From assembly GCA_963799415.1 (NCBI GenBank), contig CAWCXI010000016.1, positions 34,231 to 98,230 on the forward strand: 64,000 nucleotides of DNA, read 5' to 3'. The notes under the pieces are model-generated. The model was given only the letters and a program-made list of their open reading frames with translations, made no database searches and was not told the origin of the DNA. This DNA is from JAMXLO01 sp963799415. Its GTDB lineage: Bacteria; Pseudomonadota; Alphaproteobacteria; Acetobacterales; Acetobacteraceae. Positions 38,507 to 46,717 of this stretch are shown piece by piece (position 1 is the first letter of the stretch; every line of letters begins with the position of its first letter). Made by a program: the position numbers and the translations under genes.

Positions 38507-38809
38507 ATGAAGATTCAGGACATCGACAGGGTCAATCACCTGATTGCCGAGCTGACCAGCATGAAGGAGCTGATCGCGCACGCGCAACGTGCCGATCCGG
38601 CCGACTGCGAGCTGTTCATCAAGCTGCCAGGCGATACCTCGATGCGGCTGTCGAGCGAGGGCTCGGCTTCGACGCATTATCAGGGATTCTCCGCCTCGCC
38701 GGAGTTTCTCGCTTCGGCTGCAGCAGCATTGCGGTGGAGGAGCTCGATGCGCGGCGTCGCAGCATCATCGCGCGAACTGGCATCGCTCGGTGTGGATGCG
38801 GAGGCATGA
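38507..38809 (+). CDS. small hypothetical protein, possible compensated frameshift
   Basis: A 100-residue open frame starting MKIQDIDRVNHLIAELTSMKEL and ending ELASLGVDAEA. Between about 38720 and 38780 the frame in use gives LRWRSSMRGVAASS. A neighbouring frame reads SIAVEELDARRRSIIAR there, more like the helical segment expected before a LASLGV end and with commoner codons. This suggests one inserted and one lost base. Its stop overlaps the next gene's ATG. Function is unknown. Confidence 0.5.
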   Translation: MKIQDIDRVNHLIAELTSMKELIAHAQRADPADCELFIKLPGDTSMRLSSEGSASTHYQGFSASPEFLASAAAALRWRSSMRGVAASSRELASLGVDAEA

Positions 38810-39504
38810 TGCGGATGAACTGGTTCGACGTTCCCGATTCGGCGTCGCACAGCGCGTCATCGCGCGAAGTGGCGTGGCCGCATCCGCATGCCGATCTCGA
38901 TCCGAGGCGGACGGCGCTGATCGTGGTCGATCTGCAGAACGCATTCATGGACGATGAGGTCGGTCACGCGGTCTGTCCGATGGCGCGCGACATCGTGCCC
39001 AACGTGAACCGGCTCGCCTCGGTGGTGCGTGGTGCGGGCGGTGGCGTGTTCTGGATCAAGAACACGTTCGACGAACGCGGCGCGTACGAATGGAGCAATG
39101 CGCATGCGATGCTGACGCCCGCCATGCGCGAGCGGCGGGTCGCCGCGATGAGCGAGGGCACCAAGGGCCAGGAGCTGTGGCCGGAGCTCGATGTGCGGCC
39201 GGAGGACGAGATCGTCCGCAAGTACCGGTTCAGTGCGTTCATGCCGGGGACTTGCGATCTGCCGTATCGGCTGCGCTCGCGGGGCTTCGATACCGTGCTG
39301 ATCACCGGGACCGTGACCAATGTCTGCTGCGAGTCATCGGCGCGCGACGCGATGATGACGAACTTCAAGACCGTCATGGTGAGCGACGCGAATGCGGCGA
39401 TGACGATGGAGGAGCACAACGCATCGCTGGTCGCATTCTATGCGATCTTCGGTGACGTGATGGACACGGATTACGCGATCCAGCGGCTGACGCGGAACGA
39501 GTAG
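38806..39504 (+). CDS. isochorismatase-like cysteine hydrolase
   Basis: A 232-residue enzyme of the isochorismatase/nicotinamidase fold. The catalytic triad is visible: Asp in LIVVDLQNAF, Lys in IVRKYRFSAF and Cys in TNVCCESSARDA. Members hydrolyse amides, carbamates or ureides; the substrate here is unknown. The start is one of several close Met codons (38806, 38809, 38815). It is coupled by ATGA to the small gene before it and converges on the STAS gene. Confidence 0.85.
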   Translation: MMRMNWFDVPDSASHSASSREVAWPHPHADLDPRRTALIVVDLQNAFMDDEVGHAVCPMARDIVPNVNRLASVVRGAGGGVFWIKNTFDERGAYEWSNAHAMLTPAMRERRVAAMSEGTKGQELWPELDVRPEDEIVRKYRFSAFMPGTCDLPYRLRSRGFDTVLITGTVTNVCCESSARDAMMTNFKTVMVSDANAAMTMEEHNASLVAFYAIFGDVMDTDYAIQRLTRNE

Positions 39505-39515
39505 GCGGCAAGCGC

Positions 39516-39854
39516 TTACGTCGAGAGCGCGGCGACGGCCTCCTTCTCGGTGGCGTATATGTTGAGCAAGGAGTCGAAGCCCGCTGTTTCCAGCACTGTC
39601 GTGACGCTGCCGCCGGCACTGCAGATGGTCAGCTTCCCATGCTTGGCCTGAAGCAGCTTCGCGGCCTGTAGGATAACTCGCAGGCCTGCGCTGCTGACGT
39701 ATTGGAGCTTCTCGAGGTTCAGCACGACGCGACGGTCGGTTCCCTGGGCGATGGCCACCATGCGGTCTCCGGCATCTCCCGCAGTGCGACTGTCGAGCCG
39801 GCCGCTCATTTCGACCACCAGCGTGTCGTAGACCTTTCGGGTTTCGATCTGCAT
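39516..39854 (-). CDS. STAS-domain anti-sigma factor antagonist
   Basis: A 112-residue SpoIIAA-like protein (MQIETRKVYDTLVVEMSGRLD). The phosphorylatable Ser lies in LQYVSSAGLRVIL, where partner kinases act. Such proteins release a sigma factor by binding its anti-sigma kinase. No kinase, phosphatase or sigma gene lies nearby. ATG 39854 is the family start; the longer upstream frame is repeat DNA. Confidence 0.85.
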   Translation of the reverse strand: MQIETRKVYDTLVVEMSGRLDSRTAGDAGDRMVAIAQGTDRRVVLNLEKLQYVSSAGLRVILQAAKLLQAKHGKLTICSAGGSVTTVLETAGFDSLLNIYATEKEAVAALST

Positions 39855-39941
39855 TTCCAGCCCCCTGATATGCGGACGGCAGCCGTCCTGCTGACGCAAG
39901 GTAGTATCTACTGTCGTTGAAGCGCGAGTCACGCCGACATT

Positions 39942-40072
39942 GTCATTGCGAGAAGCGCAGCGGTCCCGAGCATCAAGGGAAGACGTGGATGGCCGGCCTT
40001 CGCCGACCATGACGAATACCGGTTTCATCCAGCGCGGGTCCGCCCCCAGGCGGGTGTGGAACTCGCAATGAC
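39942..40072 (+). repeat. composite repeat: family A with a family B copy nested inside
   Basis: Outer arms GTCATTGCGAG (39942-39952) and CTCGCAATGAC (40062-40072) match the nuoF-nuoG element. Inside them lies a family B unit (39982-40013), with GACGTGGATGGCCGGC and GACCATGAC ends. This suggests one element inserted into another. Confidence 0.75.
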
Positions 40073-40331
40073 ATAACTCATGTCTCGCTGTTCTATGATC
40101 CCCGATACTTAGTAGGCAATGCTGTCGCGCCGTCAAATTCGCGCTGGCGGGGAAGGTCCCTCTCAATAAGTGGGATAACGTCCGATAAACGCAACAATTA
40201 TGAATGTCCGGACCAAGGACATTTTGTGGCTGGACTGGCAGCAACAAGACATGTATCGTTGCGGAAGTAGCAGGATTTCGAGAGCTACTCGTTTCTACAC
40301 GAGCAACGCATTCCAACCTTGAGCATCTGCC
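40073..40331. other. gene-free leader of the GH114-like gene
   Basis: About 260 bases, less GC-rich than the surroundings, with no open frame I trust. A small hairpin CTCGT-TTCTAC-ACGAG sits at 40288-40303. The promoter for the downstream gene is expected here but I cannot fix it. Confidence 0.5.
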
Positions 40332-41915
40332 ATGACAACCCCAGAGAACGGCATTTACGTACTGCAGGGCGTCGTACCGGCCCAGATCGCGGCCGCGCCA
40401 GTCGCTGTGAAGGTTATCGATCTCTACAACGACAACGGCCAGCTCTTTAGCACAGCGCAAGTCGCTCAGATGGAAGCCGGCAACGGCCTGCTGCTTGGGT
40501 ACTTCAGCATAGGCGAGGCGGAAGACTATCGCAGCTACTTCGCCTCGCTGTCATCCTCGGTTCTCGGGCCTGTCGATCCATCGTGGCCTGGCAACTATCA
40601 GGTCGCCTATTGGACGGATACCTGGAAAACTGTCGCCACCAACTACATCGACCAGATGATCACGCAAGGCTATGGCGGCGCCTTTTTCGATGTCGTTGAT
40701 GAATGCGAGACCTCATGGGCGAAGGCGCACGCACCAGGTGGAGACGCCAAGGGTGCGATGATTAGCCTGATCCAGTATCTGGCCGACTACGCGCACGCGA
40801 AGGACCCAAATTTCAAGATCTGGGTGAACAGCTCAGGCGCGGAAGACCTGATGGCGAACAGCACTTTCGTCAGCACCATCGATGGGGCCTACGAGGAGGA
40901 GCTGTTCTACAAGGATAACGGCTCTCCGGTGTCGAAGGCGAACACAAGCTACAATCTGAACCTGCTGGACAATCTGGTGGCTGCGGGCAAGCCAGTCGTC
41001 GCGGTCGAGTACATCACCGGCGCGGCGAAAGTGGCTGACGTCGAGGCGAAGGCTGCTGCTGCCGGCATCGGATATTACGTGGCGAACCCGAACCTCAATC
41101 TTGACGGCGTGGACACGGAAGGGTTCGGCGCGCTCCCGCCTCCACCGCCCTCGGCGCCGCCGGTGGTCACGACAATCAGTGCCGTCCCGGCCTGGGCCGA
41201 CCTAGGCAAGGGGCGTGTGGCGACCATCACGATGACGCTGAACGAGGCGGTGACGGTGACCGGCACCCCCAAGCTGTCGTTGAACGATGGCGGCACCGCG
41301 ACGTATTCCTCGGGCTCGGGCACAAGTAGTTTGACGTTCAGGTACAAAGTTGCGGCGGGGCAGAACACGACGAAGCTCGCCGTTACCGGAGTGACTTTGC
41401 CTTCCGGCGCTTCGGTGATGGGTGCAGCAGGCAATGCTGCCGACTTCAGCGGTGCAACAGCGGGCCTGAACGGGCGTTTGGTGGTGGACACATCGCGGAC
41501 TCGCACGACGATCGCCAATGGCACAGGACAGACGGTCAATGCCGGCACGGGCAACGACGTTGTGAATTTGGGCGGCGGCAACGCCACATTGGTGTTCAAC
41601 GGCAGTAACAACATTGCGTTTTTGGGTGGCAGTGGCAATGCGGTCAACGTGGCGATCAACGACAGGTCGCAGGGACTGACCGTCTATGTTCTGAACGGTG
41701 GCGTCGACAAGATAAGCGGATTGGCCACGGATACGACAGCGGTGATCGACCTGCTCGGAGGTCTCGGCGGCTACACCAGCGTCGCGCAGGTGTTATCCGC
41801 GATTACGAGTGACAATGCCGGCGGAGCGCTGTTGCCGCTCGGCAACGGACAGTCCATCGATTTCACCGGCGTCGCCCCAGCCAGTCTCCATGCTGGCAAT
41901 TTTGTGGTGGGGTGA
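40332..41915 (+). CDS. GH114-like glycosidase with Ig-like and RTX-like C-terminal domains
   Basis: A 527-residue protein. Residues 1-250 resemble GH114/TM1410-type polygalactosaminidases: LLGYFSIGEAEDYRSYF, YGGAFFDVVDECE with candidate acidic residues, and VVAVEYITGAAKV. A Pro-rich linker (about 262-276) leads to an Ig-like domain of the type seen in large type I-secreted proteins (MTLNEAVTVTGTPKLSLNDG). A glycine/asparagine-rich NAGTGNDVVNLGGGNATL stretch resembling an RTX roll follows, ending GNFVVG. There is no N-terminal signal, so C-terminal type I secretion is plausible. Codon use is less GC-rich than in its neighbours. Confidence 0.65.
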   Translation: MTTPENGIYVLQGVVPAQIAAAPVAVKVIDLYNDNGQLFSTAQVAQMEAGNGLLLGYFSIGEAEDYRSYFASLSSSVLGPVDPSWPGNYQVAYWTDTWKTVATNYIDQMITQGYGGAFFDVVDECETSWAKAHAPGGDAKGAMISLIQYLADYAHAKDPNFKIWVNSSGAEDLMANSTFVSTIDGAYEEELFYKDNGSPVSKANTSYNLNLLDNLVAAGKPVVAVEYITGAAKVADVEAKAAAAGIGYYVANPNLNLDGVDTEGFGALPPPPPSAPPVVTTISAVPAWADLGKGRVATITMTLNEAVTVTGTPKLSLNDGGTATYSSGSGTSSLTFRYKVAAGQNTTKLAVTGVTLPSGASVMGAAGNAADFSGATAGLNGRLVVDTSRTRTTIANGTGQTVNAGTGNDVVNLGGGNATLVFNGSNNIAFLGGSGNAVNVAINDRSQGLTVYVLNGGVDKISGLATDTTAVIDLLGGLGGYTSVAQVLSAITSDNAGGALLPLGNGQSIDFTGVAPASLHAGNFVVG

Positions 41916-42200
41916 GGCTGTATCATCTGCCAAGGCATGGGCTGAAGACAAGATTGCACATCTCAAGACTGCCTGAGAAGCTCGAGCTGGCCAACCGATC
42001 CTGCTCGAAGATCGCATCGGGTGAGCACGATCCAGGTGCGAAGGCCGAAGGGCCGGCGCCGACGATCTGCTGACCTCGCTTGAGGTTGGTGATGAAGGAC
42101 ATCCGGTCCTGTCCTGGCTGGGCGTACTCGAGCATCGGCGGGCCGGCGCAGGCGATAAGCCTTTGCTATGCCCTTCAGCGCCGTTGGCCCCGCACTGCAA
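41916..42200. other. gene-free stretch downstream of the GH114-like gene
   Basis: Short open frames exist on both strands but none has a supported start or recognisable product. The stretch ends in a family B repeat. Confidence 0.5.
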
Positions 42201-42232
42201 GACGTGGATACCGGGCCTTCGCCCGGCATGAC
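42201..42232 (+). repeat. family B palindromic repeat
   Basis: It has GACGTGGATA and GGCATGAC ends around the hairpin CCGGGC (42211-42216) - CTTC - GCCCGG (42221-42226). Confidence 0.7.
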
Positions 42233-42431
42233 ACGGAGAGACAAGCGCGTCACCCCGATGATTCGGTTATTTCGCAGCGTCTCCTTATCTCAGTAGCCAC
42301 GAGGCAGGAGTTGGTGCGGCGACTTGCCGAATTTGCATAGATTGCGCGTTGCACGTTTGCAGTCTTGTGCCGACAATGGATTTCGACAGCAATGTTGCCC
42401 CAAGAGGCGACGCGGGAAGGGAGCGAAAAGC

Positions 42432-42941
42432 ATGCTTAGGAACCGTATCAGCACACGCGGACAAGCGAGCACAGCAGTTGCAGGTATGCTGTGTGCGTTG
42501 CTCGCGGGTTGTTCGGGAACGGCGCCGACGGTGCTGTTGGATACCCCAACTGGCGTGGCGCCGATTTACCAGCCGTCGCCAGTCATGCCCGGAGGCCTCG
42601 TTGGTCCACCGCCCGGTCTGAACAACCAGGCGCCACCTCCTGTCCGCCCCGGGGATCTCAGCGGCACCTATGCCGGCACTGCGGTGCCGCTGGACACAGG
42701 CGGTGGTCTGTGCATCCAAAATCAGCCGGTGGGCGGCTTCAGGGTCCGCGGCAATTCCGTGAGGTACGGTGGGTTCCGCGGGACAATCGCTCCCGGTGGC
42801 AGCGTGCAGATGGTGTTTGGGCAGGATTGGATATTCGGCCAGTTCGAAGGGGCGACGTTTCGTGGTCAGCTTGACCTCCGAGGTCGCTTTGGCGCCCCTG
42901 GGTGCACGTACCAACTCAGCCTGGAACGCGTAGGACCGTGA
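42432..42941 (+). CDS. putative outer-membrane or periplasmic lipoprotein
   Basis: A 169-residue protein with a lipoprotein signal: basic N-terminus, AGMLCALLAGC lipobox with the acylated Cys near residue 27. A Pro-rich linker (about 45-72) precedes a small beta-rich domain with GDLSGTYAGT, GGFRVRGNSVRYGGFRG and a GCTYQLSLERV end. GGGAG stands upstream of ATG 42432. I do not recognise a family. Confidence 0.65.
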   Translation: MLRNRISTRGQASTAVAGMLCALLAGCSGTAPTVLLDTPTGVAPIYQPSPVMPGGLVGPPPGLNNQAPPPVRPGDLSGTYAGTAVPLDTGGGLCIQNQPVGGFRVRGNSVRYGGFRGTIAPGGSVQMVFGQDWIFGQFEGATFRGQLDLRGRFGAPGCTYQLSLERVGP

Positions 42942-42966
42942 ATGCGGCGCGGCCGCGCGAGAGGAT

Positions 42967-42993
42967 GTGGGTGCCGACCTGCGTCGGCATGAC
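42967..42993 (+). repeat. family B repeat, diverged copy
   Basis: It reads GTGGGTGCCGACC then TGCGTCGGCATGAC; the stem is GCCGAC (42973-42978) / GTCGGC (42983-42988). It lies between two convergent genes. Confidence 0.55.
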
Positions 42994-43010
42994 GTTAGGC
43001 CTGTAGGTCC

Positions 43011-43790
43011 TCAGTCCGCCAACTCCGGCACAAGCGCCGCGTCCGCCGCTACGCCCTCGCCCATGTCCGCCTCGGTGAGCATTCGCCACGCACCGCCTGC
43101 CAGCACTTCCGCCGGGCGGAAGCGGGACTTGTAGGCCATCTTGTGGCTCTCCGGCACCCAATAGCCGAGGTACACATATGGCAGCCCCAGCGACCGCGCC
43201 CGCTCGATCAGCCACAGGATTGCGTGCGTCCCGAGCGACCGTCGTTCCAGCATTGGGGCAAAAAAGGAATAGACTGCGGACAGGCCGTCCCCGAGTTTGT
43301 CGGCCAGGCACGCGCTCACCATCCGATCGTCGGGATCACGGAATTCCACGATGAAGGTCTCGATCGGCGTGTCCTCGACCATGGCGCGATAGTCGTAAAA
43401 GCTCATCGTCGCCATGTCGCCGTCGCCGTGGCGTGCCGCCTGGTAGCGCTGGAACAACTGGAACTGCTCAGCAGTGGCGCGCGCGGGCACCTCGAAGCCC
43501 TCCAGCAGTGCGTTGGCGCGCCAGATTTTTCGTAGCGTGCGGTTGGGCTGGAAGGTGGCGACCGGAATGCGGATCGGGATGCAGGCCTGGCACGACGGGC
43601 ACACCGGCGCATAGGCGATGTTGTGACTACGACGGAAGCCCGCGCGCGACAGCCGGTCGTGCAGCGCGTCAGCGTCGGGGCCGGTGACCTCGGTGACGAC
43701 CTTGCGTTCGGTCCTTCCCGCCAGATAGGGGCAGGGCAGGGGGGCCGTCGTGTAGAAGAACTGCGGCCGGCGAGGCGGTCTGTAGGTCAT
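43011..43790 (-). CDS. bpt: aspartate/glutamate leucyltransferase
   Basis: A 259-residue N-end-rule transferase adding Leu from Leu-tRNA to proteins with N-terminal Asp or Glu, marking them for ClpS/ClpAP. Signatures are YLAGRTERKVVTEV, the Cys block CPSCQACIPIRIPV and FRPNRTLRK-like FQPNRTLRKIWRA, then YLGYWVPESHKMAYKSRF. ATG 43790 overlaps the stop of the RDD gene upstream. The longer frame in this direction is RDD-gene shadow. Confidence 0.93.
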   Translation of the reverse strand: MTYRPPRRPQFFYTTAPLPCPYLAGRTERKVVTEVTGPDADALHDRLSRAGFRRSHNIAYAPVCPSCQACIPIRIPVATFQPNRTLRKIWRANALLEGFEVPARATAEQFQLFQRYQAARHGDGDMATMSFYDYRAMVEDTPIETFIVEFRDPDDRMVSACLADKLGDGLSAVYSFFAPMLERRSLGTHAILWLIERARSLGLPYVYLGYWVPESHKMAYKSRFRPAEVLAGGAWRMLTEADMGEGVAADAALVPELAD

Positions 43791-44299
43791 GCGTATGGCG
43801 ATCCGCCCTGCATGTTCCAGGAGCCGGGGCCGCCGGTCAACGCTGCCGTCTGCAGGCGATGGGCGCGGACCACGACGAGGCCGCTGGCGAGGTCGTGCAG
43901 CGTGCGGTGGCGAACGGTGAACAGCGCAAACAGCAGCAGCAGGCCGGTGGTCGCAAGGGTGAGATAGAATATCAAGGTGAAGACCACGGCCTGAAGCGGT
44001 GACGGGCGGCCGAGGTCGTCGTTGCGGCGGACGACGAGACCAAGCGCCTGCTGCCCTGGCGTGGCGGAGGCGCGGCCGGCGACGAACAGCCAATGATAGA
44101 AGAACGGCACGAACGGCAGCGCGCCGAGCAGCGGCAGACCGAGACCGAGGGTGAGCAGGCCGAACAGCAGCAGGACGAACCACAGCGCTGTCAGGATCAG
44201 GCCGATCAGCAGCGCGTCGATCAGCCAGGCGAACACACGGCGGATCAGCACGCCTTCGATCAGCCAGTAATCGTCGATAGGTGTTGCGCGGTAGATCAT
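43787..44299 (-). CDS. RDD-family membrane protein
   Basis: A 170-residue protein with an RDD domain: RRVFAWLIDALLIGLIL (Arg and Asp in helix 1), TPGQQALGLVVRR, and the last helices around VFTLIFYLTLATTGLLLLFALF followed by TLHDLASGLVVV. Some RDD proteins act as transporters; function is unproven. It overlaps bpt and the penicillin acylase gene by four bases each, so the three are probably one operon. Confidence 0.85.
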   Translation of the reverse strand: MIYRATPIDDYWLIEGVLIRRVFAWLIDALLIGLILTALWFVLLLFGLLTLGLGLPLLGALPFVPFFYHWLFVAGRASATPGQQALGLVVRRNDDLGRPSPLQAVVFTLIFYLTLATTGLLLLFALFTVRHRTLHDLASGLVVVRAHRLQTAALTGGPGSWNMQGGSPYA

Positions 44300-46602
44300 G
44301 GGGTCAGCCGGATGGTTGCAGTGGTTGCGTCGGGTGTCGGGCCGAGTGTGATCGTGGCTCCGTCGCGCCAGCGGATAAGGAAGTCGCGTGCGTGGCGGCT
44401 GAGCAGGTTGCCCGATTGCCCTGGGGCCATCATGAACAGCGAGCGATCGAGATCAGCGAGGTCATAGACGCCTCGATACTCCGCTCCGTGCACCGATTGA
44501 AACTGTTTGTATGCGGGGCCGCCGCGATCGACCGTGCTATCGTCACCGGGGCTGGGGATCGAAAGCGTGGAGAGCTTCCCCAGGATGGGCAACGGGCGGA
44601 GCACCGGGTGAGCGAAGATCGCCGGATGCGCCTCGCCCCAGCGCCATTGCGCTGGGGCGTTGCCGAAACGGTGGCTCAAGTCGCTGATGGCATCGATCAG
44701 GGACGCCTGCAGCATGCTGGAGCAATCGCCACCGCACCAGTGCGCGCCGGCCGGAGACAGCACGTTGCCGACGAATTCCAGCAGCGGACCGCCGTCGTTC
44801 ACTGCAATGCCGGCCTGCTGCAGCACGCGGCCATAGAAGTAGTGCAGCCACGCGTTGAAGATCAGCGGCTGCGGGGAGGCGATTGTCATGGCGCCGTCCC
44901 AGTCGCGCAGCAGTCCTTGGGCGCGACGGGGGATGTCTTCGCTGATCGGGACGGCAAGGAGCTTCGGCAGAACCTGCCGCGCGAAGTCGGAATGCACGTC
45001 GACCTGCATGCGCGCGAAGTCGGCTTGGGTGTGGCGATCCGAGCGATCGAGCAGCTCGCGGATGCGGGTGGCGCGCCAGTCGCCGAACCAGTCGCGTCCG
45101 AGGAAGATCGGGAAATCAGGCGGTGCGACGCGGTCATTGGCGTTCACCAGCCGCCCACTCGCCGGGGCAACGATGTGAGGCAACTGATCGCCAGTGGCCC
45201 AGCCGATCCAGTCATGCGAGCCATCGCCCGGTACTGGCACGGAACCGTCGCCGGCGCGACGGATCGGCACGCGGCCGGTAACGTAGAACGCGATGCGCTG
45301 CCGGTCGGCCACCAGCAGGTTCTGCACTGGCGCAGTGATCATCGGGGCTGCCTTGCCGGCGGCGTCCACATCATGCGCCTGGTTGAGCGCGAGCAGGCCG
45401 GCGGCGGCAGTGTTGCCAGGCGCCAGGTTGGCCATCGACACGGCAAGGATCGGGCCGTTGCGGTTGGAGAGGTCGCTGATCACCGGGCCATGGCGCGTCT
45501 CGCGTACGGTCAGCATCTGGTCGGGCTCGCCGCGGACCTTGATCCGCTCCTCGCGCACAGTGAACGGACGCGGGCCGTCTGGTGTTTGGTATTCGTTGTC
45601 GGCTGCCGGCGTCTCGATGAACACGTCCTGCACATCGGCGCCGGTTGTGGTGAAGGTCCAGGCGATGTGGCCGTTGTGGCCGAGTACCAGGAAGGGCACG
45701 CCCGGTGCGGTGGCGCCGACCAGCACGCCGTCAGGTGTCTCGATCCGCGCCAGGTACCAGATGCTGGGAAAGCCGAACGCCAGATGCGGATCGCCGGCGA
45801 GCAGCGGCGCGCCGGTCGCGGTGTGGCGGCCGTCCACCGCCCATTCGTTCGAGGCGGTTTCAGGCAGCGTGTAGGGGGCCGGGAAGCGCGGCAGCACGGC
45901 CGCGAGATCGCTGGCGAGGTGGCTCAAGGCGGGTGCCAGCGCCGCCTCCGGCCGTCCCTCGCTGCTCGCCGGCGGCCACAGCTCGTCGATCAGCTGTTGC
46001 GGCACGTGTCCGGCGAGCGATTGGCGCGACAGCTCGGTACGCCAGTTGAGCGATAGCGACAGGCCCATGATCTCGCCCCAGAGCAGGCTGTCGGCAGGCT
46101 GCCATGGGTCGGGCCGGCCAAGGTAAAGGAACTCCGGCGCGCTGAAGCGTCCGCGCTCGGCGATCCAGGCATTCACCCCGCTTGCGTAGGCTTCCAGCAT
46201 GGCGCGGGTCTCGGCGGGCAGGGTCGGATAGTCCGCCACAGCGCGCCTTCGCAAACCAAGCGTCAGCATCAAGCGGTCCGTAGCAAGCGTTGCCGGGCCG
46301 GCGATCTCCGACAACCGGCCGGAGGCGGCACGACGCATCAGCTCCATCTGGAACAGCCGATCGCGCGCATGCACGAACCCCAGGGCGGCGGCGGCATCGG
46401 TGGCGCTGGCGGCACGGACGCGCGGGATGCCGTCGGTGTCGAAGCCGATATCGACCGGCCCGGAGAGACCGGGGACACGCGCCTGTTGTGACCGCGGCGG
46501 AAGGGTGAGCCACAGCATGCCCGTGACGACGGCCGCCAAAAGCAGCACGACGAAGCCGAGCCAGAACAGCAGACGGCGAGTGCCGCGGATAACTGCACGC
46601 AT
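44296..46602 (-). CDS. penicillin acylase family protein
   Basis: A 768-residue Ntn hydrolase. An N-terminal membrane or signal segment (LLFWLGFVVLLLAAVVTGML) precedes the alpha chain with GFVHARDRLFQMELMRRAASG. The autocatalytic site is TASNEWAVDG near residue 250, with Ser as the new N-terminal nucleophile. The beta chain contains GDPHLAFGFPSIWY and FLVLGHNGHIAWTFT. Family members hydrolyse amides such as acyl-homoserine lactones or beta-lactam side chains; the substrate is unknown. It is first in the minus-strand operon with the RDD gene and bpt. Confidence 0.9.
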   Translation of the reverse strand: MRAVIRGTRRLLFWLGFVVLLLAAVVTGMLWLTLPPRSQQARVPGLSGPVDIGFDTDGIPRVRAASATDAAAALGFVHARDRLFQMELMRRAASGRLSEIAGPATLATDRLMLTLGLRRRAVADYPTLPAETRAMLEAYASGVNAWIAERGRFSAPEFLYLGRPDPWQPADSLLWGEIMGLSLSLNWRTELSRQSLAGHVPQQLIDELWPPASSEGRPEAALAPALSHLASDLAAVLPRFPAPYTLPETASNEWAVDGRHTATGAPLLAGDPHLAFGFPSIWYLARIETPDGVLVGATAPGVPFLVLGHNGHIAWTFTTTGADVQDVFIETPAADNEYQTPDGPRPFTVREERIKVRGEPDQMLTVRETRHGPVISDLSNRNGPILAVSMANLAPGNTAAAGLLALNQAHDVDAAGKAAPMITAPVQNLLVADRQRIAFYVTGRVPIRRAGDGSVPVPGDGSHDWIGWATGDQLPHIVAPASGRLVNANDRVAPPDFPIFLGRDWFGDWRATRIRELLDRSDRHTQADFARMQVDVHSDFARQVLPKLLAVPISEDIPRRAQGLLRDWDGAMTIASPQPLIFNAWLHYFYGRVLQQAGIAVNDGGPLLEFVGNVLSPAGAHWCGGDCSSMLQASLIDAISDLSHRFGNAPAQWRWGEAHPAIFAHPVLRPLPILGKLSTLSIPSPGDDSTVDRGGPAYKQFQSVHGAEYRGVYDLADLDRSLFMMAPGQSGNLLSRHARDFLIRWRDGATITLGPTPDATTATIRLTP

Positions 46603-46717
46603 GACGCCAAGGTGGCGAAACGGCGGTTGGAAGGAAAGGCCGGTGTGTTGGCGCGGCGAGTGGCGTCATGATAGCGTTTTCGTGCCGAGCGCAAGCCGAT
46701 GCAATCAGGGGACGCCC

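Noticed and set aside
41793..42200. Minus-strand open frames around the end of the GH114-like gene
   Set aside because: No conserved features, no plausible start and overlap with a repeat.
44281..46056. 591-codon plus-strand frame opposite the penicillin acylase
   Set aside because: Antisense shadow; the minus-strand product has full family motifs.
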